The notes under the pieces are model-generated. The model made no database searches and was not told the origin of the DNA. It was given only the letters and a program-made list of their open reading frames with translations. Position numbers and translations under genes: made by a program. Of a stretch of DNA of 64,000 bases, positions 23,481 to 34,464 are shown piece after piece. Origin of the DNA: Atriophallophorus winterbourni (Eukaryota; Platyhelminthes; Trematoda; Plagiorchiida; Microphallidae); NCBI GenBank assembly GCA_013407085.1, contig JACCGJ010001511.1, forward strand, positions 46,048-110,047, given 5' to 3'. Position 1 is the stretch's first letter. Each line of letters opens with the position of its first letter.

Positions 23481-24212
23481 TTATGTCAGATTGCTGCTGT
23501 ATAAAGCGCCATTGCTCACAGACGGGAATGTTGTTTTGGATTCGTCGGCGTCGGAAAGCTCAGGTATGCCGTGTACGTATATACTACGTTTGTCATTATC
23601 CTGATTCCAGTCAAATGACGGCTTTTTCTTGGCATGCCGTGCTGCCCATGGTTGGTCGGCGAAGATGCGGATTGGAGTAGGGGATTCGCGAAGTAAATAC
23701 GTGGAGAGAGGCACGGTTTCAGCTGCTTCAGCAGACCTTAGTGTGACACGCAGAAGTCTGGGTTCTCCTAGGTGAGACGAATTCGGAGGCCTGGACAACC
23801 GCACCACGCTATCAGCTTCCAAAGAAACCTGAAGGGTACGGCAAATTTTATCCCATTGCGAAAAGTCTTTGGATAGACGTTCTTCAAAACACGGCGACTT
23901 GGATTCAGGCACGTTTGTGCAGAGCACTGTCATTCTACCATCGCGAGAATTCTGCTTAGGGTTTTTCTGTTGGTTAGCAGAAGGACGTGTTGCATCCATC
24001 GCTGGAACTGATGGTAGCTTTGAGATATGGGGATCAGTTTGTACACGAGGTGACGCAGCAACCACTTCGGAGTAGTTGAGCTTGGTGGCAATCTTGGGGC
24101 GGATATCGTCCTTAGAAGAATGAGGTGCCGATGAACGGGTCGCAAGCTTTGTTTCGAGTAGTTTCACGCGTGCATCCAGTGAAGAGATGATTTCTTTCTG
24201 CTGATCAAGCAA
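23481..24212 (-). CDS. LINE C ORF1 main part (RNA-binding-like)
   Basis: A 243-codon frame starts with a predicted coiled-coil stretch (MLDQQKEIISSLDARVKLLE), followed by a Ser/Pro-rich linker. A folded region around residues 95-215 is similar in outline to LINE ORF1 RRM-like domains (MTVLCTNVPESKSPCFEERL; VVRLSRPP; PRLLRVTLRSAEA; IRIFADQPW). It probably formed one ORF1 with the PHD-finger frame at 24297-24560, from which it is separated by a break near 24213-24296. ORF1 proteins of CR1-group LINEs coat the element RNA. Confidence 0.65.
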   Translation of the reverse strand: MLDQQKEIISSLDARVKLLETKLATRSSAPHSSKDDIRPKIATKLNYSEVVAASPRVQTDPHISKLPSVPAMDATRPSANQQKNPKQNSRDGRMTVLCTNVPESKSPCFEERLSKDFSQWDKICRTLQVSLEADSVVRLSRPPNSSHLGEPRLLRVTLRSAEAAETVPLSTYLLRESPTPIRIFADQPWAARHAKKKPSFDWNQDNDKRSIYVHGIPELSDADESKTTFPSVSNGALYSSNLT

Positions 24213-24296
24213 AGTAAGCAGAGAGCGGATAATCGGTTTTTTGGAACAGTGTACGCAAAATCATGGTAAGTTTGTGCGCTGTCGATGCTCTTTTAA

Positions 24297-24560
24297 TTAG
24301 AACGTGGATAACCCGGAACAACGCGAGTGGAACCATGTGGAGCAACTATTACATTCAATTACTTCAGTTACGGCTTTGGAGCAGTCTCCCTTGCCACAAA
24401 TATTGGGGTTCAAGTTTTTCAAGATTGACGTTCGTTTTTTGCTGGATTTATGCTTCACGTTTTTTGAAGGTTGGCTTTTACCCGTTGTCTTACATTCACC
24501 GGATTTTGGAGTAACTTTACCGTTAGAACGGAGTTTTGATTTTGATTTACTATCAACCAT
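24297..24560 (-). CDS. LINE C ORF1 N-terminus with PHD finger
   Basis: An 87-codon frame begins with a Lys/Ser-rich basic segment. From residue 53 it has NICGKGDCSKAVTEVIECN followed by SCSTWFHSRCSGLS, the Cys/His spacing of a PHD-type zinc finger. PHD fingers are known in ORF1 of several CR1/L2-group LINEs, where they may recognise chromatin. It is the most 5' coding part of LINE C, and AT-rich DNA follows at 24585. Confidence 0.72.
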   Translation of the reverse strand: MVDSKSKSKLRSNGKVTPKSGECKTTGKSQPSKNVKHKSSKKRTSILKNLNPNICGKGDCSKAVTEVIECNSCSTWFHSRCSGLSTF

Positions 24561-24639
24561 GATGACAATAATCGAATAAAAATATAATAATCTGTCACGA
24601 CAAAAAGATTCAACTTCATGTTAAACACTTAAGTGTAAT

Positions 24640-26000
24640 TTTTGAACCGGAATAGATGTTATAATATTACGATTATTTGTCATTAATTCATGAGTGATAA
24701 GAGCGGTTTTAGAGAACTATAGTTGGATTTGCATATTGCTAGTTCGTTTCTAAGCTCTGACAACTCTCATTCTAATTTTTTTAATTTATTCAGAATAATT
24801 GAAGTATCACTGTCTAATCTGGCAGTACAAATACTAGGCTTGCTATCAAGAATAAATTGAAGAGATTGAATTCGATGGATAGAGAATGGCTCGTTATGTA
24901 ATTGATCATTATGTGGTGCTGGGTGGTTCATGTTAAAAACTTTTGTTGAGGGATTGGGAAATTTTCATGTATAAGTAAAAGAACATAGGAGGCTGAGCGG
25001 GAAATGTGTGTCAAGTGACTAGCTATAGGGTGAAATGCGTTGATGGGTTAAAATAATGCAAAAATGTGTTTGGGTGTTTTGGAATCGGTTGTTGGAGCTG
25101 CCATGTAAATTTCTGATCTAATGGATTGGGCATTATTATATAATTCCCCTAGAATGGTTCAAAATACGTCGATTAAATTTTAGAGTATTTCTATTGTTAA
25201 TGTGTGAATAATTCCTAATAGGAGTTGGTGTGGGCAATAGGGCGCTAGTTTGCCGAAACTAAGGTAATATGGTTCCTTTTCTTGACTGAGAAGATTTAAT
25301 ACACTTGTATGGCATACTGGGTTGAATTCATTTATTGACTGCAGTAAGCGACGTTGGAGGTGCATTTAGCTTTGGTGAAACCTCATACAATTTCATCGTT
25401 TCTTTACCATTGCTGTAAGATTCGGTGGAAATTTGAGTAGTAACGGTACTCTTGTTTAACCAGAATCTCTGTTGCATTGGTGTAAGAACAAGTTTAATAC
25501 AGACATTGTTAAATCTGGGAATCGATTTTACTACATTCTTATGGTCTAAGATGTGTGATGCAAAGGTTTGTTTGAGTTGTAATAAGATTGATCAACATTT
25601 CGAAGGTTAAATTTTTCTCAAGCGATTTAACGAAGCACAATCTAATGGTAAGCCATACATGGAACAGATGGCAGTTTTCGGATGGTGTGAAGGATATCTG
25701 TTATCTATATTGAACAGTAAAATATTTTTAGATCCTAATTCTCCTTGACAAATTTCGGTAGTTATTGATTCAACGAACTTGTTAGTTCGGTAAATTATAT
25801 CCTTGTCGATGTTTGAATTATCATCCAAGAGGATAGTCAATGGTTGCAAAGTTCTGCAAACCTGAGTAATAAATGAGTTTCTCTTCCAAATTTCATCTAA
25901 TTTGGATTGCAACTTCCGTAGTTCATTTAGAATGAGGGTAGTGTTCAAGTCTAAATAAACAGAGCAGTTGTTAATATTGGAAATATTACGTAGATCGATA
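24640..26000 (-). pseudogene. LINE ORF1-containing 5' fragment (same family as LINE B)
   Basis: Minus-strand frame 25607-25948 (113 codons) has a heptad-like start (LNELRKLQSKLDEIWKRN) and then NILLFNIDNRYPSHHPKTAI and SMYGLPLDCASLNRL. Just downstream (about 25440-25590) the sequence reads DHKNVVKSIPRFNNVCIKLV, which aligns with DDKNLLKSIPRFSGVVLKPD of LINE B at 19620-19740. The two are therefore paralogous ORF1 copies. The region at 24640-25380 is further, poorly resolved LINE sequence. The endonuclease is missing because LINE C lies to the left. Confidence 0.65.
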
Positions 26001-26169
26001 TTTTAGTGTACATGATTAAAATAGTGTAAGATAGAATATTAGCCAAAAGATTTTTAGATATAAAATAAATGTTTTCGTTATTATGAAATATTTGAGAACC
26101 ACGTACCGTTTTCAAACGAGCTCAAAAAATGTGTAAAAAAAGGCGTAAAGGGATTTTCTTTTTTCTTTG

Positions 26170-27610
26170 ATATTCATACTTGAAAAAATCTATCCTATCC
26201 ATTTTCTTTGAAGCCGATGCATTCAAGGATTTTATTTTGCATCCGTCCCAAATTCAACTCCAAGTTTCACACGCATCTTAAGTCATCCACGGTCTTTCCG
26301 CTGTCTCTAAATCGAAGGCTGCGGGACATGACAATCTTTTCCCTCCTTTACTGAAATAATTCGCGCATGCAATTTGTTTGCCCATCTCATTCATTATCAA
26401 TGAATGCATGGAGAAATCTTTATTTTCACACTGTTGAAAGCCGGTGCATCACTATGATTCCCAAAACGATCCTTGGTAATACCACCCAATTTCTTGTACG
26501 TTGCAGTTACTCAGAGTATTGGAAAGTATTGTTCTTTGACCAATGGTTTTGAGCTGTCAGAAAGAATATTCAATCAGTTTGAATATTTGAAAAACCTTTC
26601 GATGGTTGACACACTTGCAGTGCTAACGGACCACGTATATCGTTCCCTTGATTTTGAATAAAAAGTCGTGCAAGTTTGTTTCCTTGTTTATACCAACGCT
26701 TCCAACAGTATTGTTAGTAGTTCTTAGCCTAAAAATATTTATGACCGTGTTGTCCCTCTGAACTAAATTCACTGGATATCCTCTTACTTCAATGACCATG
26801 TGCAATATACACTCATAATTGGCAAAGTCTTCCATTCGATCCTGATTTCTCGCGGTGTCCTACAGGTTGCAATTCTTTTTACCTCTTCATTTTCTGTTTA
26901 CATTTACGATTTTCCGCGTTTTAATTCCAGCATTACTCGTTGTTGTTGACCACCGAAATCATGCTGACCCTCCTGCATCTGAATCAACTATCAATACAAT
27001 TGACTTGTGTTCATCTTCACGTGGATAATCGTTGAATCCTCAAAATCTTAGGTGATATTAATTTTAAATTTGTTTGGACAGTCACGTTGAACCTTGCTTC
27101 AATAAATTTCTCTGGTTTTCTTCATTGACTCTGAATTCTTCAAAAGCACTTTTTTCAAGTTTCTAGGCGCTAGGTTTTCACAAATTGTCTACTGGACTGA
27201 TCATGTGATTGCACAGTTCCTGGAGGTTCAAAAGCTATTTTTTTATATTCTACGACTGCGTTCCCTATCCATCACATCTAATGTGGTTAGACATTTTTGT
27301 TTATTCCTACATTGTTCTCCACTTCCTATATTCATCTCCTATAATTTTACTTTGTCTAGTTAAAAAGGATTTCCTGGTGATCAAAAGAGGTATCAAGGTT
27401 GTCGCAAGACTAAGCCTGGTCGCTATCGAGTTAATTCGAGATATGATCGTCGAAAAACACTTCCGTTAATGTGATATATTGTTCAGGGTCATAACTTCCG
27501 ATAATTTACACCAACTGAATGAGGATCTCGTGGCTTTCAAATCGCCCCGTCTACACGAAGTCTATACTTAGTCCATGATTTAAGAACTGAATAATTCAGG
27601 AATTTTTTCG
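26170..27610 (+). pseudogene. Degenerate LINE D, plus strand
   Basis: Broken frames give polymerase-like fragments in order: SKSKAAGHDNLFPPLLK (about 26305-26355), FIINECMEKSLF (about 26385-26425), a block beginning SIGKYCSL (about 26503), RVLIPALLVVVDHRNHADPP near the expected catalytic box (about 26913), and the carboxyl tail at 27340-27470 (LVKKDFLVIKRGIKVVARLS). The order matches CR1/Jockey LINEs, but the catalytic aspartates are not recognisable. This is an old copy. Confidence 0.6.
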
Positions 27611-27668
27611 TCCCTTACATTTCTTGTAATTTGTTTATTCAATAGAACGGTTGAAACAGTGGAAGAAT

Positions 27669-28335
27669 GGTAAACACATTTTACTTGTATGCCGTTGTTT
27701 GATAAGGCTGGTATGATCAACGTATTTAAGCACATGAGCACAAACTCACGAAGACATGGTTTAAACTAACGACCATGAACGAAAAAGCTAATGTGCATTC
27801 ATTTCCATCACACACAAACACCCCACGACCGGTTTAATGCTATTTGAACTAATCACGGAGGGACAGTTGGGTCAGAATACGCATGCGCTTTAATCGGTGT
27901 AAGAATGGTAAACAAGTTGTGCTTGTATGACACAGTTGGATAAGGCTGTTACGGCCAACCTGTTTAAAGACATGAGCCTACACTCATGTAGTAGGGGTTT
28001 AAACATATGATAAAACTGTCTCTACCTGATAATTGCAAATAGCACGAAAACGGTCGTGAGGTGCGTGTGTGTGATGAAAATGCCTGCAAATGAGTTTTCC
28101 GGACAGGATCATGAGTTGAGGCCCTGTCTACATGAGTTTAGGCTCCTGAGATTAAAATGATTGGTCGTTTTAGTCTCATACAACAATGGCTTACAAGCAC
28201 AACTTGCTAACACATTTTTTACTGTTTCAAGCGCATGCGGATCCTGAAATTACTATCTCTACCTGATGAGTGCAAATAGCACGAAACCGCACGTGTTGTG
28301 CGTGTGTGTCTGAAACGGAGCGGAATCGAGTGCTC
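27669..28335. repeat. Foldback repeat, copy 2 (large palindrome)
   Basis: The left arm at about 27794-27935 and the right arm at about 28175-28315 are inverted copies. Paired landmarks are ACCACGACCGG-type sequence with GCACGTGTTG-type sequence, CGCATGCGCTT with AAGCGCATGCGG, and AAGTTGTGCTTGTATGA with TACAAGCACAACTTGC. A further direct partial copy of the ACCTGATAATTGCAAATAGC block lies at 28020-28090, and a related block lies at 27669-27780. The family is the same as at 775-1035. No ORF is present. Confidence 0.65.
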
Positions 28336-28589
28336 CTTTACCAAATTGTGAACACGCAGTGTTCAGTGAAACCAGGAGTTGCGGCCTAACGGACGGACTC
28401 TGGAATACCCCCAATGCAGCTAAAACCGAGGGTGTTCACGAAAATTATCATGCTACAGTGTTCTGCCTGAAGGAAAACGTGGATGTACAACTGGATCCAG
28501 AAAACGCATACTGCAGCATTGGACACAATAATCATCAACAAAGTAGAGCTGCTGGTATCTCTACTAACGTTGAATCCCTGAAAATTCAC

Positions 28590-30060
28590 TGAATATGATA
28601 AAATTACCCAAATATTATCAACCATTGTGCACAATTTACATGCGAACTTCTTACTCAGTTATTCTGCGAATTTTTATCCCAAAGTGTCATACCAACGGAA
28701 TGGAAATGTTGTATAATCTTTTGATTAGAGCCCTCGAATCACAGTCATGTTGCCTTGTTGTCCGCCCTTTTTCAAGGTGCTCGAATGGATCTTGGCAAAC
28801 AAACTGAGCAAATACCTTGAAAAAATTAGTTATTTTTGAGAACGCAACACGGGTATAGAAGGGGATATACCTGCCTCAATAACCTTATGCTCACCTTTGA
28901 AGATTGGACTCGAGCAGTACATGTAGGGAATACCATCCATGTATGTTACCTCGATATGTCAAAAGCTGTTGACCGCACAAACCAGAGTATTCTCTTGCAG
29001 AAGCTGAAACGTGGTGCTATCACTGGCAGACTATTAGCCTAGTTACAAAATTACCTGACAGATCGGCTTGTTCAAGTCTCTCTGGACGGTGCATTATCGA
29101 AGTCGGAAGCCTTGACAAGTAGGGTGCCTTGGGAATCCGTCAACGGACCAATTCTCTCCTCACTTCATTCCAATGACATACCGGCTCCCACCAAATGTAA
29201 CTTCGTTATGTTCGCGGACGATATAAAAGAGTGATCGAGGATAAATAAGCCGGAAGACTGCGAACTGCTCCAGAAGGATATGGACAACATCCATGTCCGG
29301 TCACTGAAAATAGCCTATTTCTTGAATTTATAAAAGTGTCACATGTAATACCTTTGAAATTATGTGTGGTTGCAATGTTTTCTTGGTACATACAGCCTCT
29401 AATGGACCAGAAAACAAAAGGGCTCATGGGTGTTAATAAGCAACACCCTATTGATTTCGAGCCACTGCAACTCCGTCTATCGCAAAACATCACACAAATT
29501 GTCACACCTAATCAGAATTTTCGGTAGGTTCTCGAAACAGACAAGTTTTTGCATAATAAATACGTACATCATGTTCAAGCAGGGTCGTCTCGGGTTAAAA
29601 AAAGATGTTCCGACTTTGCAAAGAATATAAAATCGAGCCACCAAACTTGTCGCCGGACTAAGCCAGAAACCATACAATGAGAGAATCTAAACACTGAATA
29701 TATTACATTATCCACGTCGTCGTCTCGAAAAGCATCTGATTTTGTTTTACAATGCTTGTTTAAACTACGAGACTCCTATAATAATAGAGCTCACGCATTT
29801 ACTTTAACTGTCCCTCACTCGCGACTCAAAGATTAATGAGATTTTTTGCCGTACGAGTTTGTTTTACTTGGAACTCACCAAATCAGAAAATGTTGAAAAG
29901 GAAACTACATGCCACTTCAACCCTTAACCTGGGCATCGAAGAAAACTATACACCTTGACCACATGCATCTACATTTGTCACACTACCAATCGAAAACAAT
30001 ATCCACCATTTTGGATTTTACCTGATTCTGAAACTGCTCCGTAAGCAACTAAATCCTGTT
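28590..30060 (+). pseudogene. CR1-like LINE E, plus strand, degenerate
   Basis: Frame 28836-29042 has a TQHGYRRGYTCLNNLMLTFE block and CYLDMSKAVDRTNQSILLQ. After a stop come YLTDRLVQVSLDGALSKS and then NFVMFADDIKE at about 29200-29232, with the FADD box retained. The tail near 29630-29690 reads NRATKLVAGLSQKPYNERI, the conserved RATK motif of CR1 carboxyl ends. Multiple stops make it non-functional. It runs up to the assembly gap at 30113. Confidence 0.75.
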
Positions 30061-30112
30061 TTTGCGTGTATTATTTTTCATAGTTCCCATATTATTCTGT
30101 GGTACTTTGTAA

Positions 30113-30132
30113 NNNNNNNNNNNNNNNNNNNN
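30113..30132. other. Assembly gap (20 N)
   Basis: A run of 20 N bases. The fixed length suggests a gap of unknown size. Confidence 0.95.
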
Positions 30133-30433
30133 GTCCATTACAGAAGATACAGTAAGAAAACATTGATGGAATACTCGAGGCATTAAATGAATTTAGAAAG
30201 AAACGATCGTCTTTCAGACAGCTAACTGAGCTTAATGAGCTTAGCAACGCTGGTGACTTAAAATTGGTAATATCTAATTTTCAAAACGTTCAATATGTTC
30301 AACTTGATCCATTTATATATAAACTTAGTTTTCATGGAGTAGACTGCAATGCGGCTGCTTGTATAGAATAAGAATGCGTCAGGTTAACGTCAGTTCAACG
30401 AAATCTACTTTTGAATGCATATAGCTGGCTGAC

Positions 30434-30640
30434 TTGTTTGCTATTAATCAGGTATACGCCAAACGATGGAGATGCTCAGCGAATCAACAGCAAACTCATC
30501 GGAATTGGGAAAATTCAATATGGAATCTTCTCAATGTTTTCATGAATAAAGAAGTTCGTTGCGTTTTCTCAATTCGGTCACTGGACCTACGAGCGGTGGA
30601 CCTGATTCTGATCGAATCAAAATGTGTTTTTGGCTAAACA
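30434..30640 (+). repeat. Third copy of the 30.6-31.1 kb foldback arm
   Basis: TACGCCAAACGATGGAGATG followed by an AACTCATCGGAATTGGGAAA block matches the arms of the inverted repeat at 30645-31105. It lies about 350 bp upstream of the left arm in direct orientation. Confidence 0.6.
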
Positions 30641-30644
30641 CTGT

Positions 30645-31105
30645 GAGGAAATTACCATTCGAAATCAACCAGGCTTTATTCATGTTACTTGTTTAAATTT
30701 CATTGATATCACTCTTATGTTTGCGAATCATTGTTCCATATTTTTCCCAAATCATCCTTTATAGTTGATATCCGACATAGTTTTTCCCGTTTGCAATTCG
30801 TCGGGTGAACTCCAAACGATGGAGATGCCAAGCTAATCAATATAATACTCATCGCAATTGGGAGAATTCTAAAAACCATCGAAAATGATTCCCTATTGAA
30901 TTTCCCCAATTCCGATGAGTATTATATTGAATAGCTTGGCATCTTAATCGTTTGCCGTACACCCGAAGAAAGGCAACTATGAAGACCCAGGATGATTTGA
31001 ATAAAAATAAGCAACAATTATTGGTATAAGTAAGAAAGATATTTAAGGAATTCAAATCGGAAAAATGAATAAAGCCAGGTTGGTTGCGCTTGGTTAATTT
31101 TCTCA
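30645..31105. repeat. Long imperfect palindrome (foldback element)
   Basis: Two inverted arms of about 210-220 bp are centred near 30877. The inner pair is almost perfect: AACGATGGAGATGCCAAGCT... on the left against ...AGCTTGGCATCTTAATCGTT on the right, through ATAATACTCATCGCAATTGG and its complement. The outer pair shares AACCAGGCTTTATTCATGTT with its complement at about 31066-31085. No transposase-like ORF is present. It could be a MITE or an inverted duplication of a repeat. Confidence 0.7.
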
Positions 31106-31233
31106 ATTAAAACATGGATAAATTGGATCTGCAGGTGCCGAACATCCGAGCAATCGAAATCTATAGCAGATTTCACATCGAAGTTGAGTATATAATCGCC
31201 TTAACTCCGACTTCTTTATTTTTGCTAAACAGC

Positions 31234-32219
31234 TTACCGTAAATACCCGCGTATAGGACGATACAATGTATAGGACACAGTGGATATTTGACCCTAGAAA
31301 CGATGAAAAAGCTGTGTACCTATGTATAGGACGCATACTAAATTTTAGTCCTTCATTTCCATTAATTTTCATAGAAACGGTGAACTTAAGTCAATCACGG
31401 TGAAATCCATACAATCGCTATGATCGTCGTGTGTGCTGATTGCTGACTCATTCATCCTGTCAGACAGCAGATGTCTGTCTAGCCTATGTAGACTATCGTG
31501 GAAGGCGCACTTCTCATTCTTGGGCGTCATGTCGAATGATTGGATGACATTTTTTAAGGAAAAGTTTCTGCTCCAACGAGAGTAAAATACTACTCCATGA
31601 TTGGTTGATATTACACTTTCATGATATTACACATGGGCAGTATAAATATTCTACCTATTACCGGTGTTTTTAAAGATACACTTCATTATTACCCTTCAAC
31701 ATGAAGAAGACAAAACGACAGAGCTATACTTCAAACTTTAAAATGGAAGTGATCAAGTACGCGAAAGAACACGGGAACCGGGCAGCTGAGCGGCAATTTG
31801 GTCCGACTGAATGCGTGATCAGAAAATGGAGAAAAGCCGAAAGTACCATTAAAGAAATGCGAAAGGTGAAGAGGGCGGACAGAGGCTCGAAGGCTCACCA
31901 CCCTAACCTGAAAAAGGCGCTCATTAAATGAATTCAAGATACTCGTCGAGACTGTCTGGGGGTCAGCACCACTACCGTTCGTTTACAGGCACTAAGATTA
32001 GCGAAAGAGCAAAGCATTGCAGATTTTGAGGCGTCGATGAACTGGTGCAGGAGATTTTTTGTAAGAAATAACCTATCAATAAGACGAAGAACTAAATTTT
32101 TGATATTATGATAAATGCATGATTTTTATAATGAAAGTATACATGGATAAGACGCGCCTGGGTTTTTAGGGCAACTTATGATGAAAAAAATGCGTCCTAT
32201 ACGCGGGTATTTACGGTAA
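31234..32219 (+). mobile_element. pogo/Tigger-like DNA transposon derivative with perfect TIRs
   Basis: TTACCGTAAATACCCGCGTA (continuing TAGGACG, 31234-31260) is repeated as its exact complement at 32193-32219, giving 27-bp perfect ends. TA dinucleotides lie at the borders, as expected for TA target duplication in the Tc1/mariner-pogo superfamily. The motif TGTATAGGAC recurs inside the left end, near 31269 and 31322, as possible sub-terminal transposase sites. The 986-bp unit encodes only DNA-binding domains (31701-32110) and lacks the DDE catalytic domain, so it is an internally deleted, non-autonomous element. Confidence 0.85.
31701..32110 (+). pseudogene. pogo-type transposase N-terminal DNA-binding region, one stop
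   Basis: The frame runs from an ATG with MKKTKRQSYTSNFKMEVIKY and HGNRAAERQFGPTECVIRKW, a Brinker/CENP-B-type helix-turn-helix. After KKALIK comes a TGA at 31929-31931. The same frame then continues with IQDTRRDCLGVSTTTVRLQA and FEASMNWCRRFFVRNNLSI to RRRTKF, the second CENP-B-type HTH, and ends at 32108-32110. The stop sits where the family usually has Trp, so it looks like a single point mutation. The catalytic DDE domain is absent. The bound target is probably the element's own TIR. Confidence 0.8.
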
Positions 32220-33062
32220 TCGAGTGGACGGAAACACGGTACATACCACTAATCTTGGGGAAGAACTGCGTTCAGACGACTGATTTGGCGACAACACAAC
32301 TAGAAGTCGGCAAAGGAACTATCAAAATAGCTGCTGCTTAGAAAGTGAAGGATCTAAGTATTACTATATCCGAAGATTTTGAGTGAGCTACACAAAGTGC
32401 CGAAGCAGCAAAACAAGGCTCGCACAGAAACATTCAGACTGCGCTCAGCGTTGTCATGCCGAAAACCTTCTATCTTCACCCCCCGTACAAGTTTGTCGTG
32501 CGGCCTCACTTTGAATACTGTGTTTAATCCTTGGCACCGTACTTGAAACAATTTATCGCATGTCTAGAAAAGGTCCAGCGCCATGCGACAAGGATTGTTG
32601 AGTGTCAGGCAGGTAAACCAATGAGGCAGGACTCAAGGACCTCGTTTTGATATAACTATTAGAAGCCTTCAAGATACTAAAGGGTCTCACGGGTGATAAT
32701 ATTACGGAATTACAAAAACTTGCACCTAAAATATCTACAAGGGGTAATTCTTTAAAACGTCTCCCGAGTAGACCCAGATTGCTAGTACGTGAGCACTTTC
32801 TCAGCAATCGTGTGTTCAACCCCTGGAATATGATCACATATAGTATAGTAAACCTCCCTAACGTGTTAGGCTCCAACACGGAATTAGATGCTAAATGGCT
32901 CAACATATTTCTACACAATTACTTATAAAGACTTAAAAAACAAATGAACGTATGGGTCCACTTGTCTTCTCATATCTGTCTAGGCCTGAACAACCTGACA
33001 GCATCTTTGCCCACGTGCAATCTATGACTTTTCTGCGCTTTGCCTAGATTAAGTTAGTGATT
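32220..33062 (+). pseudogene. CR1-like LINE G carboxyl fragment and tail, plus strand
   Basis: Broken frames give VKDLSITISEDFE, RPHFEYCV, PYLKQFIACLEKVQRHATRI and, near 32700-32900, a chain of conserved tail residues followed by TYKDLKNK. Downstream, 32950-33060 carries the complement of the GCACGTGGGCTAAGATACTG block found at 37258 and 60743, so that block appears to be the 3' tail of this LINE family. The polymerase core is missing. Confidence 0.7.
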
Positions 33063-33234
33063 TCATACATAGTACATTGTTCACGCATATTACTACATTG
33101 TTTCCGGAATAGATGACAAGAACCCTTACCTTCAAGAATCAAGATCTAGATATTATGGTGATAAAAAGCTAATGCTTTACACGTACCATTGGATGACAAC
33201 TATTGCAAAAAGAAAAATTTAATCAAAATCACAT

Positions 33235-34460
33235 TGTTAATATTTTTCTGGGTTCATGTTGCTTCAATACACCGGGCCAAATTCAGGGTTTTGTTTGACG
33301 TATGCATCCAATTTCGATTTGAAAACATCAATTGTCGTTGCATTCACAACATCTTGCGTTAGCACATTTCATAGAAAGCAGATAAGCACAGAGACGAAAT
33401 AGCGACGACAATTAAGTCTTGAGTGCGGTATTTCGAGGCAACACGAGTGACTGCGTGTATTTCGAAGGGAGTTTACATTTATTCGTTCGGTAAGCGGATG
33501 GTTTTCGATCCGCAGTATCTTGTTAGCCAGAATCAGGTCGATCCTCATTCGTCTTCGTGTAAAATCACGCAAACCAAGGACGGCCATTCGCTCTTGATAC
33601 GGGACCCGCTGCATCCCTTCAACTAACTTTGTAGCTTTGTGGTTTATTCGATCCAGGATCTCGATGTCTTTACGCAACCACGGTGCTTAGGCTGAAATCA
33701 AATAATCCATCGTTGGATGGATGTAAGTATTTAAAATACGAGGAATTATTTTCGGTGAGAATCGTCCAAAAATTCTTCTCAGGATTCCTAATATACCACA
33801 TGCCCGATTAAACACTTTTCTACAATGCATATGCGGTTTCAGGTTCCGAGGTCCTTTTCAGCTGTGGTCCAATTTAAGATATCGTGGCCTAGATGGTATG
33901 TATATTCACAGTTACGGCCAAGCGGTAACATATGACATTTACGTAGGCTGAATGGCATTTGATTTTCTAGAGACCAGCGATACAGAGCATCTAAGTCGTT
34001 TTGCAGCATTAAACAATCTTCATTAAATCGAATTTTCTCCCATAGTTTATTGTCATCTGCAAGAAGAACGAGCTTGCATTGCACTATTTCAGTTATATTA
34101 TTTATATATAAGAGGAAAAGAATAGGTCCGAGCACTTAACCTTGAGGCACCTCGCTCGTGACATCGATACTTTTCGCAATACTCCGTCAATGCGAACTCG
34201 CACGTACCGCTCAGTCAGATAATCTGTCAGCCACGATAGTAAGTTACCTGTTATTCCATATCTCACTAGCTTTTGCAGAAGCAAGCTGTGGTCGACCTTG
34301 TCAAAATACTTTGAAATATCAATATAACAAGCATGTACCTTACATTCCAGATTTGCGGGAACAAGAACATATGGAACTTACCAACTGTATACTCGATATC
34401 GGAGTGCCGGGTGCTCAACCGCATACCGTTGAAGGAAATTTGATCGCGTGATTGGCTTTT
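33235..34460 (-). pseudogene. CR1-like LINE F, 5'-truncated, minus strand
   Basis: Minus-strand frame 34102-34284 has LLQKLVRYGITGNLLSWLTD and YLTERYVRVRIDGV. Frame 33839-34135 has GPILFLLYINNITEIV and the catalytic box as LADD instead of FADD, then DLDALYRWSLENQMPFS. Frame 33369-33677 has INHKATKLVEGMQRVPYQER and the NSLRNTRSHS tail. It lies tail-to-tail with LINE G. The substituted box and frameshifts mark it as inactive. Confidence 0.8.
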
Positions 34461-34464
34461 AGCC

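Noticed and set aside
28359..28592. 77-codon plus-strand frame next to the foldback repeat
   Set aside because: No similarity to known domains, and it is flanked by repeat and LINE sequence; left unannotated.
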